Shown: one piece after another, positions 34,467 through 43,197 of the stretch | Numbering within the stretch: the stretch's first letter is position 1 | How the letters are laid out: each line of letters begins with the position of its first letter | From: Oceanidesulfovibrio marinus | GTDB taxonomy: Bacteria > Desulfobacterota > Desulfovibrionia > Desulfovibrionales > Desulfovibrionaceae | Length of the DNA stretch: 64,000 nucleotides | NCBI RefSeq assembly: GCF_013085545.1 | Contig: NZ_CP039543.1 | Location: forward strand, 3,441,322-3,505,321 | Direction of reading: 5' to 3' | The notes under the pieces: generated by a model | What the model saw: only the letters and a program-made list of their open reading frames with translations | Databases searched by the model: none | Told to the model about the DNA's origin: nothing | Translations under genes and position numbers: made by a program

Positions 34467-35258
34467 CTAATTGAAAACCAAGGACCGGCGCGGCTCGAAG
34501 TTGCTCACCAGCACTTCCTTGGCCTTTGGCCGCGTGCCGTTGCTGCAGGAGTAGCGCACCGTGACCGGCTCGATCGTCATACCGGCGTACAGTTCACGGA
34601 TCAGGGGCGTATCGGCCTGGCTCAGGATGAAGCGGCCTTCGATGGCGCGCAATGTTTCGGCAAGCCTGGCGTGGTCGTCTTTGGAGAACAGGCCCTTGCC
34701 GTAGACGTTCTCCGTGCCAACGTATGGCGGGTCCACATAGAACAGCGTGGTGGGCCGGTCGTACTTGCGTATCACTTCGTCAAACGGCAGCCGTTCGATC
34801 AGCACTCTGGAGAGCCGCAAGTGCGCGGCGGACAGCTCTTCCTCCATGCGCAGCAGGTTGAGCCGCGGCGGCTGCACTGCCGACGTGCCGAATGTCGGGC
34901 TTGTGATCCGGCCGCCGAAGCACATCTTCTGCACGTAGTAGAAACGCGCCGCCCTCTGGATGTCCGTGAGCAGTTCGGCGGGCAGCCTGGTTTCGCGCTC
35001 GAACTCCGCGCGGCTGCAGAGCACGTATTTGAAGTGGCGCAGAAACTCTTCGAGATGGTTCTGCAACACGCGAAACAGGTTCACGACGTCTTCGTTGATG
35101 TCGTTCAGCACCTCGACTTTCGAGGGTCCTTTGCGGAACAGCGTCCAGGCACCGCCGCAGAAGGGTTCGCAGTAGCAGGTGTGGTCCGGGAACCGGGAAA
35201 CAATCTCTTTACACAGGCGGCTTTTACCGCCCATCCAGCCAGCGAGTGGCGATTTCAC
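34467..35258 (-). CDS. Second D12-class DNA adenine-N6 methyltransferase (phage Dam type)
   Basis: A 263-residue enzyme with SPLAGWMGGKSRLCKEIVS (SAM-binding GGKS), CYCEPFCGGAWTLFR, EVLNDINEDVVNLFRVLQ and catalytic FYVDPPYVG at ~180. The length and layout match phage-borne Dam-like methylases found next to tail fibre genes. The start is GTG 35258, with AAAGGA nine nt upstream; longer reading frames upstream are unsupported. It probably methylates a short site such as GATC, though specificity is not readable. It is unrelated in detail to the methylase at 29598 and has normal phage GC. Confidence 0.88.
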   Translation of the reverse strand: MKSPLAGWMGGKSRLCKEIVSRFPDHTCYCEPFCGGAWTLFRKGPSKVEVLNDINEDVVNLFRVLQNHLEEFLRHFKYVLCSRAEFERETRLPAELLTDIQRAARFYYVQKMCFGGRITSPTFGTSAVQPPRLNLLRMEEELSAAHLRLSRVLIERLPFDEVIRKYDRPTTLFYVDPPYVGTENVYGKGLFSKDDHARLAETLRAIEGRFILSQADTPLIRELYAGMTIEPVTVRYSCSNGTRPKAKEVLVSNFEPRRSLVFN

Positions 35259-35433
35259 AGTCAGTTGTCCTTTACGGTTGGGCCTGCCGCCTGCTACGTA
35301 GGGCTCCGCTCTTGGCCAACCCGAGAGCCCTACGGCGTAGCGGCTTCGGCCGTGGTCCGGTGCGCGAACACCGGGCCGGTGGGGCGTTGCACCGCCCCGC
35401 CTGCGCCTCCGATTACAAACTCCTGGAGATGTT

Positions 35434-36081
35434 ATGCCGACATCCATCCCCTCTACTTTCTACATGTTTTGCCAAAGAAATCACCTGATGGTGAATAACC
35501 TCCAATACACTGGAGGTATTACTTCCAACGGAATTGCCACAGCGACAGTTAGCCCCGAAGCTACAGCTTCATACCTTTCAGGAGACATGCCATACATAGG
35601 ATTTGGTCCAATCCATGGCCGCGAAAATATCATTCCATCCTACTTTCATCTTTCAGTTCTCTCAGAATATTACGTTGAATATGCCCTAGAATATGTACGG
35701 AGTGGACATTTTAAGACATATCCATCTCGCGTTACATGTTTCTTTGCTTTCGATGATATGGACTTTTGCCATAAGGCATCCGCCATATATGGATGGAACT
35801 TGAACGAAGTTAAAATATTCAATCTCGTACCATCGCCTCTGAATAAATATGCACGTTGCGACATGGAAATTGTAACAATCATGCGTGCTTTTCAGCCTTA
35901 CGGTACTCCATTCGAGTTGTTCGAGACTGCTGCACATCGCTACTGGTCTGGCCAATCAGGCTTCGGAGATATCTTCCATAGATTCCAAGTCAACGAGCCG
36001 CCCCCAGAGCGAGAGCCAATCTGGGAAACCCTGATTGAAGGTCGACTTCAGCTTGTCAATGGCGACCAGCCTGCGTGTTAG
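35434..36081 (+). CDS. Cargo protein of unknown function, possibly ADP-ribosyltransferase-like
   Basis: A 215-residue protein that starts 5 nt after GGAG (ATG 35434). It begins with a Thr-Phe-Tyr-Met strand and contains YPSRVTCFFAFDDMDFCHKAS, then VKIFNLVPSP and a later AAHRYWSGQSGFGD. The order, short strand, then Ser-Arg/Phe-Ala-Phe, then a YW-G segment, is reminiscent of small ADP-ribosyltransferase-fold families such as DUF2441. This is a weak, pattern-based suggestion. The gene is on the plus strand, opposite to the late genes, is lower in GC than its neighbours, and is placed between tail-fibre genes and a methylase, where phages often carry accessory toxin or defence genes. Confidence 0.5.
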   Translation: MPTSIPSTFYMFCQRNHLMVNNLQYTGGITSNGIATATVSPEATASYLSGDMPYIGFGPIHGRENIIPSYFHLSVLSEYYVEYALEYVRSGHFKTYPSRVTCFFAFDDMDFCHKASAIYGWNLNEVKIFNLVPSPLNKYARCDMEIVTIMRAFQPYGTPFELFETAAHRYWSGQSGFGDIFHRFQVNEPPPEREPIWETLIEGRLQLVNGDQPAC

Positions 36082-36139
36082 ATTTCGATTATCCAGCACA
36101 GGCCAGGTGCTAGCCACTCTTGGTGTAGAGACCAGTCGT

Positions 36140-36697
36140 CTATCCTCCCGGCACGGCGAAGATCTCGTTGAGCCGTTCGACACTCCAGCCTGCGGCCTCC
36201 AGGGCCGCGCGGGCTTCCTGCGCCTTGGCGTCGGTCACGTCCACGCCGCGTGGCGCGGTCAGGACGTGGAGCGCCAGGGGCGCGAGCTCCCGCGAAGTCA
36301 TAATTGCCGCCTGCTCAGTCGGCGTAAAACGTTCTTTGAACTCGAACGCGCTGAGCAGCACAGGCTCGGGCGGCGGCGTCACCCATTGCGCGCCGTCCCA
36401 CTCGTCGCGAACCGTGGCCGGTTGCAGCGTGGTCACATCATCGGACAGTGGCCCGAGCTCCATAACCTGCAGCTCCTGAAGCGTGGCGGTGTCGTATACA
36501 GTCTCGCCGCGGTGATCTTCGACCTGCTCCCATGCCGCGCCGTTCCACACTGCAGTGTCGCCTGAATCCGTTTCGGGGGGCTCGATCTTGGTCGCGTGAG
36601 CTGGAAGGATGAACACACCCGGCTCCAACGGGCTTTCGTCCGCCAGGGAGGGGCCAAGGTATGCGCCAGTATCACGGTCATAGTGGTATATCTGCAT
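36140..36697 (-). CDS. Tail fibre assembly chaperone-like protein
   Basis: A 185-residue protein. The N-terminal MQIYHYDRDTGAYLGPSLAD, then EPGVFILPAHAT is typical of tail fibre assembly proteins (Tfa-like) of many Desulfovibrio and enteric prophages. The rest is an acidic, Trp-rich stretch (VWNGAAWEQVEDHRGE) and a C-terminal helical domain. The chaperone helps fold or trimerise the distal fibre and is normally encoded just after it, as here: the fibre gene ends 9 bp upstream on the same strand. It is the last gene of the late operon. Confidence 0.8.
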   Translation of the reverse strand: MQIYHYDRDTGAYLGPSLADESPLEPGVFILPAHATKIEPPETDSGDTAVWNGAAWEQVEDHRGETVYDTATLQELQVMELGPLSDDVTTLQPATVRDEWDGAQWVTPPPEPVLLSAFEFKERFTPTEQAAIMTSRELAPLALHVLTAPRGVDVTDAKAQEARAALEAAGWSVERLNEIFAVPGG

Positions 36698-36706
36698 AGA
36701 GGTCTC

Positions 36707-37753
36707 CTAATATTTGATGCATGCCAGCCACGCGATAGTCTTCACGCGGTTTTCAGAGCCGCCCGTGTTCGTTGTGGCTGTACTCGATGCATACGAACTC
36801 CCGCCCGAGACAGCCATCGCATTGCTTCCATTGGACGCGGTGTATCCCCGAACCGTAACGACGTGTCTGTGGGTCAAGATCGCGTCGGCTTGATACGATC
36901 CAATAGCGCGGCCTGAATCAACGCCGCGGCCATCGTCCCACACGCGGATGTGCATGCCCCGTGCATCCGGCAAAGTGAATGTTGTGGATCCATTGCCTGG
37001 CCCGAACTGGCCGGCCTGTTTGGCTCCTTCGCTGGCCGCCAGGTTGCCGGAACCCTGAGCATAGGCCCATAAATCCGCATACACCGTGCGAGAGTACGCA
37101 CCACCGTTGAGCTTGAGCGTGCCCGGCAATGCGTTGCGCCCCGGAACAAAGCGGACCGTTCCTACCGCGTCGGTTGCCGCCAGCGCGCCGATATCGGCTG
37201 GCGTCAAGCCATTCAGCGCAGCGGCCAGTGATGTCGAAGCGGCGGCCAATGTATCGACCGCCGCCTGAAGAGTTGCCGCCTGCAGATCCGACATGGAGTT
37301 GTCATATGGCACTTGGCCGGCCGAAACCCCGTGCGGGTTGTCCTGCTGCGCCGCGTGCGCCAGCAGCTGGTCAGCCAAGGCATCGACCGCCGCCTGGATG
37401 GTTGCCGCATCCAGGGCCGACGCGTCGTTGTCGTACGGGACCTGTCCCGCCATAACCTGGTGCGGGTTGTCCTGCCGGTCCGCGTGCACGCTCACGGCGT
37501 CAATCACGGCCTGCCCTTCGTCGAGCAGCGCCTGCATGTCCGCGGCCAGGCCATCCACCAGCGGCTGAACCGCCTCATTGATGCGCGTCAGGCCGTAGTT
37601 CGTGGTTTCGGCAACGACTTTATCCCACGTGACCTTGAGCTGCTCCAGGGCGTGCAGCCGGCGCACAAGTTGGTAGAAGCGATCATTGAACGTCTCAGCG
37701 TTCAACGGCGTCTTGCCGTCCTCGATCTTGAAGTTCTCGTAATCGAGCGTCAT
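36707..37753 (-). CDS. Tail fibre protein with collar-type C-terminal domain
   Basis: A 348-residue protein. Residues ~1-90 are a helical shaft start. Two tandem ~43-residue repeats follow (~90-175): HADRQDNPHQVMAGQVPYDN, then HAAQQDNPHGVSAGQVPYDN, each followed by an Ala/Asp-rich helix. The second half is a phage collar-like receptor tip: GAYSRTVYADLWAYAQGSG, FTLPDARGMHIRVWDDGRGVD and a His-rich ILTHRHVV segment. DNPH repeats and the LPD-RG-F/H-R motif are typical of P2-type fibres. It determines host receptor binding at the tail tip. Confidence 0.82.
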   Translation of the reverse strand: MTLDYENFKIEDGKTPLNAETFNDRFYQLVRRLHALEQLKVTWDKVVAETTNYGLTRINEAVQPLVDGLAADMQALLDEGQAVIDAVSVHADRQDNPHQVMAGQVPYDNDASALDAATIQAAVDALADQLLAHAAQQDNPHGVSAGQVPYDNSMSDLQAATLQAAVDTLAAASTSLAAALNGLTPADIGALAATDAVGTVRFVPGRNALPGTLKLNGGAYSRTVYADLWAYAQGSGNLAASEGAKQAGQFGPGNGSTTFTLPDARGMHIRVWDDGRGVDSGRAIGSYQADAILTHRHVVTVRGYTASNGSNAMAVSGGSSYASSTATTNTGGSENRVKTIAWLACIKY

Positions 37754-37762
37754 GGCTACCCC

Positions 37763-40048
37763 CTACAGCGCCACGTCCATGCGTTGCGCCACGTGGAAGC
37801 ACTTTAGCGCCGTCGAGGTCGTGCCCTCGATGACGATCTGGTACTCCGAGATACCGTCCGGCGCGTTGGGCTCGAAGGTCGCGGTCCGGCGGATGGAGCC
37901 GTCGGCAACGGGCTCGTCGGTCACGGCGGTTGCGGCGTAGACCGTCTCGCCGGAACGCAGCGACGCCGTGCAGGCGTGCTTGGTCTCATCCCAGCCTTCC
38001 AGAAGCAGGATCACCTGGATCTGCGCCGAAGGCGCGGCCAGCTCCCGCATTGTGGAGATGTGCTTGAACGTGTCCCCGCAGCGGAAGGCCCGCAGCTTGG
38101 AGCCGGCCAGGCCCACGGCCGGCATGACGTCGCTCGATCCCACGAACACGGCCCGCAGGTTGAGCATGGCCGGCAGGCCGAGCAGGCCCGCTTCGTTTGT
38201 CTGATCCACGCGCTTCCAATCGCCTTGGCCATCGGCGCGATACTCCATCCAGTACTCGGTGGCCGGCGGCGTGGTGATCTGCGCCAGGGTGTGCAGCCCG
38301 GCAATACCCTCGGACAGCGAGAGGGACGAAAGCTCGACCACCGTGCGGGGGTTCGCGAATTGCGCGAACCAGGTGGACATCATCAGGTCCTTTTCCAGGT
38401 CGCCCTGGAACCAGTCGCCATCCGTGGAGTAAAACAGCGTGCCCTGGGTGTACTCGGTGCCCTCGACCAGGGAAACGGTGTGGTCACCGGCCGTGACCAG
38501 GATAATGGCGTACCGCGCGCCGGCCTGCAGATAGAGCGGGTCCGGGAACTCGAAGTCCACCGCGCCGACCGCAAGGTTGGCGGCCTCCACCGTGGTCCGG
38601 CCGAGAACGCGCTCGGGGTCCGGCAGGCCGTGGTCGGTCTCGCAAAGCAGCATGTGCACCGCGCCGTCCGCGGCCACCTTCTCGAAGTTGAGGCTGATGT
38701 GCGTGAGCCAACCGTTCTGAGCCACCAGGAACGTCTGCGCGACCTGGCTGCCGGAGATGGTGTGCTCCACGGACTCAACCCAGGTGTAGGGAACGCTGAA
38801 CCAGTCCTTCCACCAGTACTGTTCACGGGTTACGCGGTGTTGATCCCACGGCCAGTGGAAGTACTGGTTGCTCACATCTTCGACGATCTTGCCGGACGTT
38901 TTTGGAGGCGGCGTGTACGGGCCTTCAAAGACCTCCTGCACCACCTCGTATTGACCGGTCTTCCAGTGGCTGCCGTTGGTGCAGATCGTTTCCGTGGGCG
39001 AGTAGATGGTGCGGACGTAGGTGCGCACGCCTTCGTGGAAGGTGCGCTCCGTGTACTGGTACTGCGAGAGCTGGAGCCCATCGGCGCGCACCGAGCCGGT
39101 GGAGAGCCGCTTGATGGGCGTATACGCGGGAAGGATCATGCCCGAGGCTCGCTGCACCACGGCTGTCTCGTACGGGTTGAACAGGGCAAGCTGCTGCTCG
39201 GTCAGGCCCGCGTAGGGGAACCGTACCCCCTCCAGGACGCGGGCATAGTAGCCCGTACCGTCCGGGGCCGAAGCGTCGGAGTTCAGGAAGTTGTCGGCGT
39301 CGTAGGCCGTGGTGTTGTCAGGGAGCTGCACCTTGTCCCGCAACAGCGCCACGTCGGCAGCGAGCTGGGTGATCAGGCCGGTGCTGGCGATGTTGTCCAG
39401 CCGGCTGGCCAGGGCCGCCAGGTCGCTGAACAGGGTCATGAGCCGCGGCGTCATGGACGTGATCCAGCGCGCGTTGGCCAGGCTGCCCTGCCAGACTTCG
39501 AAGAGCTGCATCAGGCGGCCATTCTCGTTGGCCACGATCTCCTGGATACCGTCGGTGGACAGGCGCACATACGCCACCAGGGTGTTGCCCGTGGGGATCT
39601 CAGGCTTCTGGGGACCGGGGCTTTCCAGGCCGGCCGTGATGTGCGTGGCCACGGTGCGGGCCCGTTCCATGGCCACCATGGACGGCTCGGTCTGGGCGCT
39701 TTCAATGTTGATCAGGAAGTCGCGCGGCTGCAGGTCCAGCTCCTCTTCCTGCCCGCGCAGACTGACCGCGACCCACTTTTCATCCTGCACCGGCAGATTG
39801 CTGAACAGGCTCTGCGTCTGAGCGCCGCCGGCATAGACCTTGCCCGTCTGGCCGTCCCAGAGCCGGCCCGCGGCGATGTCCAGCTCGGTGGCGCTGTGCA
39901 TGGTCGCGTTGAAGCCGACGTACATCCGCTCGTTGGTGATGGCGTCCATGACCATGTGCGCCAGCGAGTCGCTGGTGAACGCCTGGACGTTGTTGAGATC
40001 GACCGTGAGCAGCTCTTGGCGGTCCCGGTAAATAACTTGACGTTCCAT
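37763..40048 (-). CDS. Large tail protein (DUF4815-like) downstream of gpI
   Basis: A 761-residue protein beginning MERQVIYRDRQELLTVDLNNVQ. It contains long beta-rich stretches with low-complexity content, a central WKDWFSVPYTWVESVEHTISG region and a C-terminal IVIEGTTSTALKCFHVAQ. Position directly after tail protein I and before the fibre gene suits DUF4815-type proteins, which are fibre adaptors or side proteins of contractile tails. The TGATG overlap with the gpI gene (TGA ends at 40048, ATG starts there) supports this start. The exact role is inferred from place. Confidence 0.65.
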   Translation of the reverse strand: MERQVIYRDRQELLTVDLNNVQAFTSDSLAHMVMDAITNERMYVGFNATMHSATELDIAAGRLWDGQTGKVYAGGAQTQSLFSNLPVQDEKWVAVSLRGQEEELDLQPRDFLINIESAQTEPSMVAMERARTVATHITAGLESPGPQKPEIPTGNTLVAYVRLSTDGIQEIVANENGRLMQLFEVWQGSLANARWITSMTPRLMTLFSDLAALASRLDNIASTGLITQLAADVALLRDKVQLPDNTTAYDADNFLNSDASAPDGTGYYARVLEGVRFPYAGLTEQQLALFNPYETAVVQRASGMILPAYTPIKRLSTGSVRADGLQLSQYQYTERTFHEGVRTYVRTIYSPTETICTNGSHWKTGQYEVVQEVFEGPYTPPPKTSGKIVEDVSNQYFHWPWDQHRVTREQYWWKDWFSVPYTWVESVEHTISGSQVAQTFLVAQNGWLTHISLNFEKVAADGAVHMLLCETDHGLPDPERVLGRTTVEAANLAVGAVDFEFPDPLYLQAGARYAIILVTAGDHTVSLVEGTEYTQGTLFYSTDGDWFQGDLEKDLMMSTWFAQFANPRTVVELSSLSLSEGIAGLHTLAQITTPPATEYWMEYRADGQGDWKRVDQTNEAGLLGLPAMLNLRAVFVGSSDVMPAVGLAGSKLRAFRCGDTFKHISTMRELAAPSAQIQVILLLEGWDETKHACTASLRSGETVYAATAVTDEPVADGSIRRTATFEPNAPDGISEYQIVIEGTTSTALKCFHVAQRMDVAL

Positions 40049-41373
40049 CAGATAATGACCTCCAGGGTGTATTCGCCGCAGACAGCCGTCCCGGCGAGTA
40101 TGCTTGACGATGCGCGTATGACGCGGTGATTGCGTGTATGCACAAGGACTTTGTCGGAGAATCGGGAGGCCATGCGGCCCACCCGGCACATGAGGGCAAT
40201 CCACTCCCCGGCCGTGGACGAAGCGGCGTAGCGGCCGGCGGCCTGGCCAACGAACGCCTTGAGGCGATTCGCGCGCCTGGTCATGTCCACGGCCAGCTCA
40301 CCTGTATGAGGCGGCAGCGCGCCCAGACGCATGGCGCCGGCATAGGCGCTGCGCTCGCGTGACGGCCACACGGCCCGGTCCGGATCAAAGAGCTTGAGCG
40401 TGCGGCCCAACCGCAACCCGGCCGTCGATCCAACAATCTGCCCGACGCCGACATAGCTGCCGCCGCGATCCGGCCAGACATCCGTGTACTTGTTACCGGC
40501 AAAGAGCCCGCGCGCCGTTCCCGGCAGCTTGAGCACGTCGTAGCCGGCGCGGATCGGGCTCAGGGACGGCGTGATGGCCAGGGCCTGGCGGCGCTCCACG
40601 GGGTTGGCGTACGGCCTGGCCAGCTTCAGCGTGTAGACGCGGGACGCGGCCGTGGATGCGACGGCGCAGCCGGCGAGCGGCCGGCCGGCATAGAGGCCGT
40701 GCGCCGTGCCGGGCAGCCGCACCTGGACTGTCTCGGACACGGTCCGCTGCTCCGTGGCGCGCGTGATCTCCAGGGTGTGCAGGGGCGTTTCCGTATCCTG
40801 CTGCGGATCGTACAGCGAGACCTGGTCGCCAATGCGCAGAATGGCGTCCGCTTGCGCGGGAAACGCGACAGGCCCGGCGCTGTCGTGGGTGAATCGGCCG
40901 GTGAACAGACGCCGGCCACCAGCGCCGGTATGGACATACGGCCGGATGCGGATCTCTGGGTGCGGCGCTTCCCAGGCCACCCGCTCCGCCTCGGTCAACC
41001 CCGCGCCGGCAAAGCTCTTGTGCGGCGGGCTTGCGCCCAACAGCTCGCGATGCAGGCGGGAACGGAAGAAGCGGCGGTATCCGGCCACCGTGCCCTTGAG
41101 CTGGTGATCGCGGAAGAACTGGCGGATGTAGTCCAGCCGTTCGGCGCGGGACGTGGCCAGATCATAGCCGTCCACGTGAAAGCCCCAGGCAACGGCGTCC
41201 AGGACCGCGTCCGTGTGGCGGTCCAGATCCGGATAGATGATGGTCTGGTCGATGGCTCCGGTGACGGCCGCGATCTCGGCTTCAACGGCCGCGGCAATGT
41301 CCTGGATGGTCTCATCGCCGGCAATAGACGAAGGCAGCAGCTCCTGCAGCGTGATGTCCTGGAGGGTGCTCAT
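40048..41373 (-). CDS. Tail protein I (P2 gpI-like) with long C-terminal extension
   Basis: A 441-residue protein. The N-terminal ~150 residues match P2 gpI (LPSSIAGDETIQDIAAAVEAE, IYPDLDRHTDAVLDAVAWGFHVDGYD, FRDHQLKGTVAGYRRFF). P2 gpI has ~176 residues, so ~260 extra residues are present here, with repeats of a beta-rich unit (LPGTAHGLYAGRPL and LPGTARGLFAGNKY). gpI is a baseplate wedge component that links J to the fibres. It overlaps J by 4 bp (ATGA). Confidence 0.82.
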   Translation of the reverse strand: MSTLQDITLQELLPSSIAGDETIQDIAAAVEAEIAAVTGAIDQTIIYPDLDRHTDAVLDAVAWGFHVDGYDLATSRAERLDYIRQFFRDHQLKGTVAGYRRFFRSRLHRELLGASPPHKSFAGAGLTEAERVAWEAPHPEIRIRPYVHTGAGGRRLFTGRFTHDSAGPVAFPAQADAILRIGDQVSLYDPQQDTETPLHTLEITRATEQRTVSETVQVRLPGTAHGLYAGRPLAGCAVASTAASRVYTLKLARPYANPVERRQALAITPSLSPIRAGYDVLKLPGTARGLFAGNKYTDVWPDRGGSYVGVGQIVGSTAGLRLGRTLKLFDPDRAVWPSRERSAYAGAMRLGALPPHTGELAVDMTRRANRLKAFVGQAAGRYAASSTAGEWIALMCRVGRMASRFSDKVLVHTRNHRVIRASSSILAGTAVCGEYTLEVII

Positions 41374-42494
41374 CCCTTAATCCCTCCAAAGACGCACCGC
41401 ACAGAGCCCACCGTGGCCAGCTCATGGGCAGCCAGGCCGATGGCCACGGGCAGGGCCACGTCCACCTGGGACGCGCCGGCCTCCACCAGCATGGCCGTCA
41501 AGCGCGACGGATTGAGGTCCCGGCCCAACCGGGACGCCTGCCAGGCAACATAATTCTTGGCCGCCGTGGCCACCCGGTTCTGAATCACGGCCACCTGCGC
41601 CGCGTCGCCAGGATCGATCCACCAGGTGCAATCCACATCGTAGGCCACGGGCTCCGGCGGCAGCACCCGGACCACGTCGGTCAGGGGCCGCACTTCCTCG
41701 TGCGTCAGGGCGGCGCGCACCGCCGTAAGGATCTCGGTTGACGGCGGCGCGCCGTTGCAGAGCGGGTAGACATCCACGCGGCCGGGCTCCGGAGAGACCA
41801 CAGCCACGTCGGATACATCCTGGTGCGCAGTGAGAGCGTGATACCGGTACGCGCCGGCCGGGCCGCACACGGCCAACCGCTCCGGAGCGAGCTGCACCCG
41901 CTGGCGGTATCGTTCGTCGCCTTCCACGTCCGTGCCGCCCAGGGAGACCGCCACATTGGCCACCTTGGAGATATAGGCCACCGGGTCCACCAACTGGTTG
42001 ATCTGGCCGGCGACCAGACCGTTGCCGATGGTCCCGGCAACGGAGCACGTGGCCAGGGCATCGATGCTGGTCTCGCCCGCATTGATCACGGCGGTTTCGT
42101 CCAGCGCCCACATCAGTTGCCCGTCCGCCGTGGCGCGGGTGCCGGCCGGAATGGGCACGGCCCAATCCAGGGGCGCAGCCAAGGTGAAGCGCAGTGTGGT
42201 CCTGGCGCACTGATCACCCAGCCGCGTTGTCCGCAGGAGCGCGCCCAGCTCGTCGAGGTAGGGGCCGATGGAGAAACGAACCAGATTTTGCTTGGCGGAC
42301 CAATCGATCAAAAAGCGTTGCTGCACGATGATGTAGGCCAGGGACTCCAGGAACAGCCGGACCGGATCGCCCGGGTAGAGCTTCTGCTCTGCGATGGCTT
42401 CATAGGCCGTGATGATCTCGGCTTCGACCGCGCTGGCGTCGGTCTCGCAAAACTGGATTTTGTCCAATGCCGTGGAGGGCGTGGGACTACTCAT
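41370..42494 (-). CDS. Baseplate protein J (P2 gpJ-like)
   Basis: A 374-residue protein with the baseplate J architecture: PVRLFLESLAYIIVQQRFLIDWSAKQN, DWAVPIPAGTRATADG, GTIGNGLVAGQINQLVDPVAYI and a central DEERYRQR-like GDERYRQRVQL segment. In P2-type phages J forms the baseplate wedge around the hub. The ATG at 42494 overlaps the gpW-like stop by 8 bp, and the end overlaps gpI by 4 bp, so these genes are translated as a block. Confidence 0.9.
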   Translation of the reverse strand: MSSPTPSTALDKIQFCETDASAVEAEIITAYEAIAEQKLYPGDPVRLFLESLAYIIVQQRFLIDWSAKQNLVRFSIGPYLDELGALLRTTRLGDQCARTTLRFTLAAPLDWAVPIPAGTRATADGQLMWALDETAVINAGETSIDALATCSVAGTIGNGLVAGQINQLVDPVAYISKVANVAVSLGGTDVEGDERYRQRVQLAPERLAVCGPAGAYRYHALTAHQDVSDVAVVSPEPGRVDVYPLCNGAPPSTEILTAVRAALTHEEVRPLTDVVRVLPPEPVAYDVDCTWWIDPGDAAQVAVIQNRVATAAKNYVAWQASRLGRDLNPSRLTAMLVEAGASQVDVALPVAIGLAAHELATVGSVRCVFGGIKG

Positions 42495-42816
42495 AGTCCC
42501 CCCTGATGGCGATCCGCACCACCGGATACAGGCGGCCGTCCATGGCCTCAGCCTGGCGCGGCTGGAAGTCCACACTGACCACGGTGCAGCGGGGCTCACG
42601 CATTTCGATCTCGTCAATGGCGGCCCCGGTGTACTCGGCCATGGCCTCGGGCAGCGGCCTGTCCAGGAAGGTGATGGGCACGCCGAACGTGCGGTCCAGG
42701 GGGACCGTGCCGCGGATCGTGGTCAGGATCGTGCGCACGTTCTGCAGGATCTCCTCCACCCCGGACGCGCCGACAACAACGGCCGCTGGCTGCCCTGTGT
42801 CCACAATGAAATCCAT
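42487..42816 (-). CDS. Baseplate protein W (GPW/gp25 lysozyme-like family)
   Basis: A 109-residue protein with the GPW/gp25 pattern: EEILQNVRTILTTIRGTVPLDRTFGV in the first half and CTVVSVDFQPR in the second. gp25-like proteins sit between the hub and the wedge of contractile tails and help join the sheath to the baseplate. It lies between U and J, the position of W in P2, and overlaps J by 8 bp. Confidence 0.88.
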   Translation of the reverse strand: MDFIVDTGQPAAVVVGASGVEEILQNVRTILTTIRGTVPLDRTFGVPITFLDRPLPEAMAEYTGAAIDEIEMREPRCTVVSVDFQPRQAEAMDGRLYPVVRIAIRGDYE

Positions 42817-43197
42817 CTAGTTGTACTCCTTGAACTTGAGCTCCAGCTCGACCCAGAGGACTCTGCCAGGGGCCATGCTCTTGGCCTTCTCCGCGCTTTC
42901 CGTCAGCACGAAGCGGCCGAGCCGCCGGCCGGCAATGGCGAGGGCGTGGTGATCTCCGGCGTCAATCAAGGCGTCCACTTCGCCCAGGCGGGCCTGCACG
43001 TCGGTAAAGGTGTGGTCGAGCTGGACCTTGAAGCCGATCTCCGCAAGCGAAGTCCCGAGGTGTTGCAGCCTGGCCAGGCCGTCGACCACGGCGTGCTCGG
43101 CAAACTGCGCCGTCCGCCGCCGGCGAAAATCCTGCGGCGTGAAGACTTCGGAATCGCTGACCCGGAACACGAGCGGACCAAAGCTGCCGACCTGCAT
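42817..43197 (-). CDS. Tail protein U (P2 gpU-like)
   Basis: A 126-residue protein with gpU features: N-terminal GSFGPLVFRVSDSEVFTPQDFRR, FAEHAVVDGLARLQHLGTSL and the end VLWVELELKFKEYN. gpU contributes to the tail completion complex or terminus. ATG 43197 was chosen because TGATG couples it to the gpV-like gene. A GTG one codon earlier is possible. Confidence 0.82.
   Translation of the reverse strand: MQVGSFGPLVFRVSDSEVFTPQDFRRRRTAQFAEHAVVDGLARLQHLGTSLAEIGFKVQLDHTFTDVQARLGEVDALIDAGDHHALAIAGRRLGRFVLTESAEKAKSMAPGRVLWVELELKFKEYN

Noticed and set aside
37976-40129. 717-codon plus-strand open frame opposite the DUF4815-like tail gene
   Set aside because: Antisense shadow with Arg/Gly/His-rich composition; the minus frame has phage motifs and coupled overlaps.
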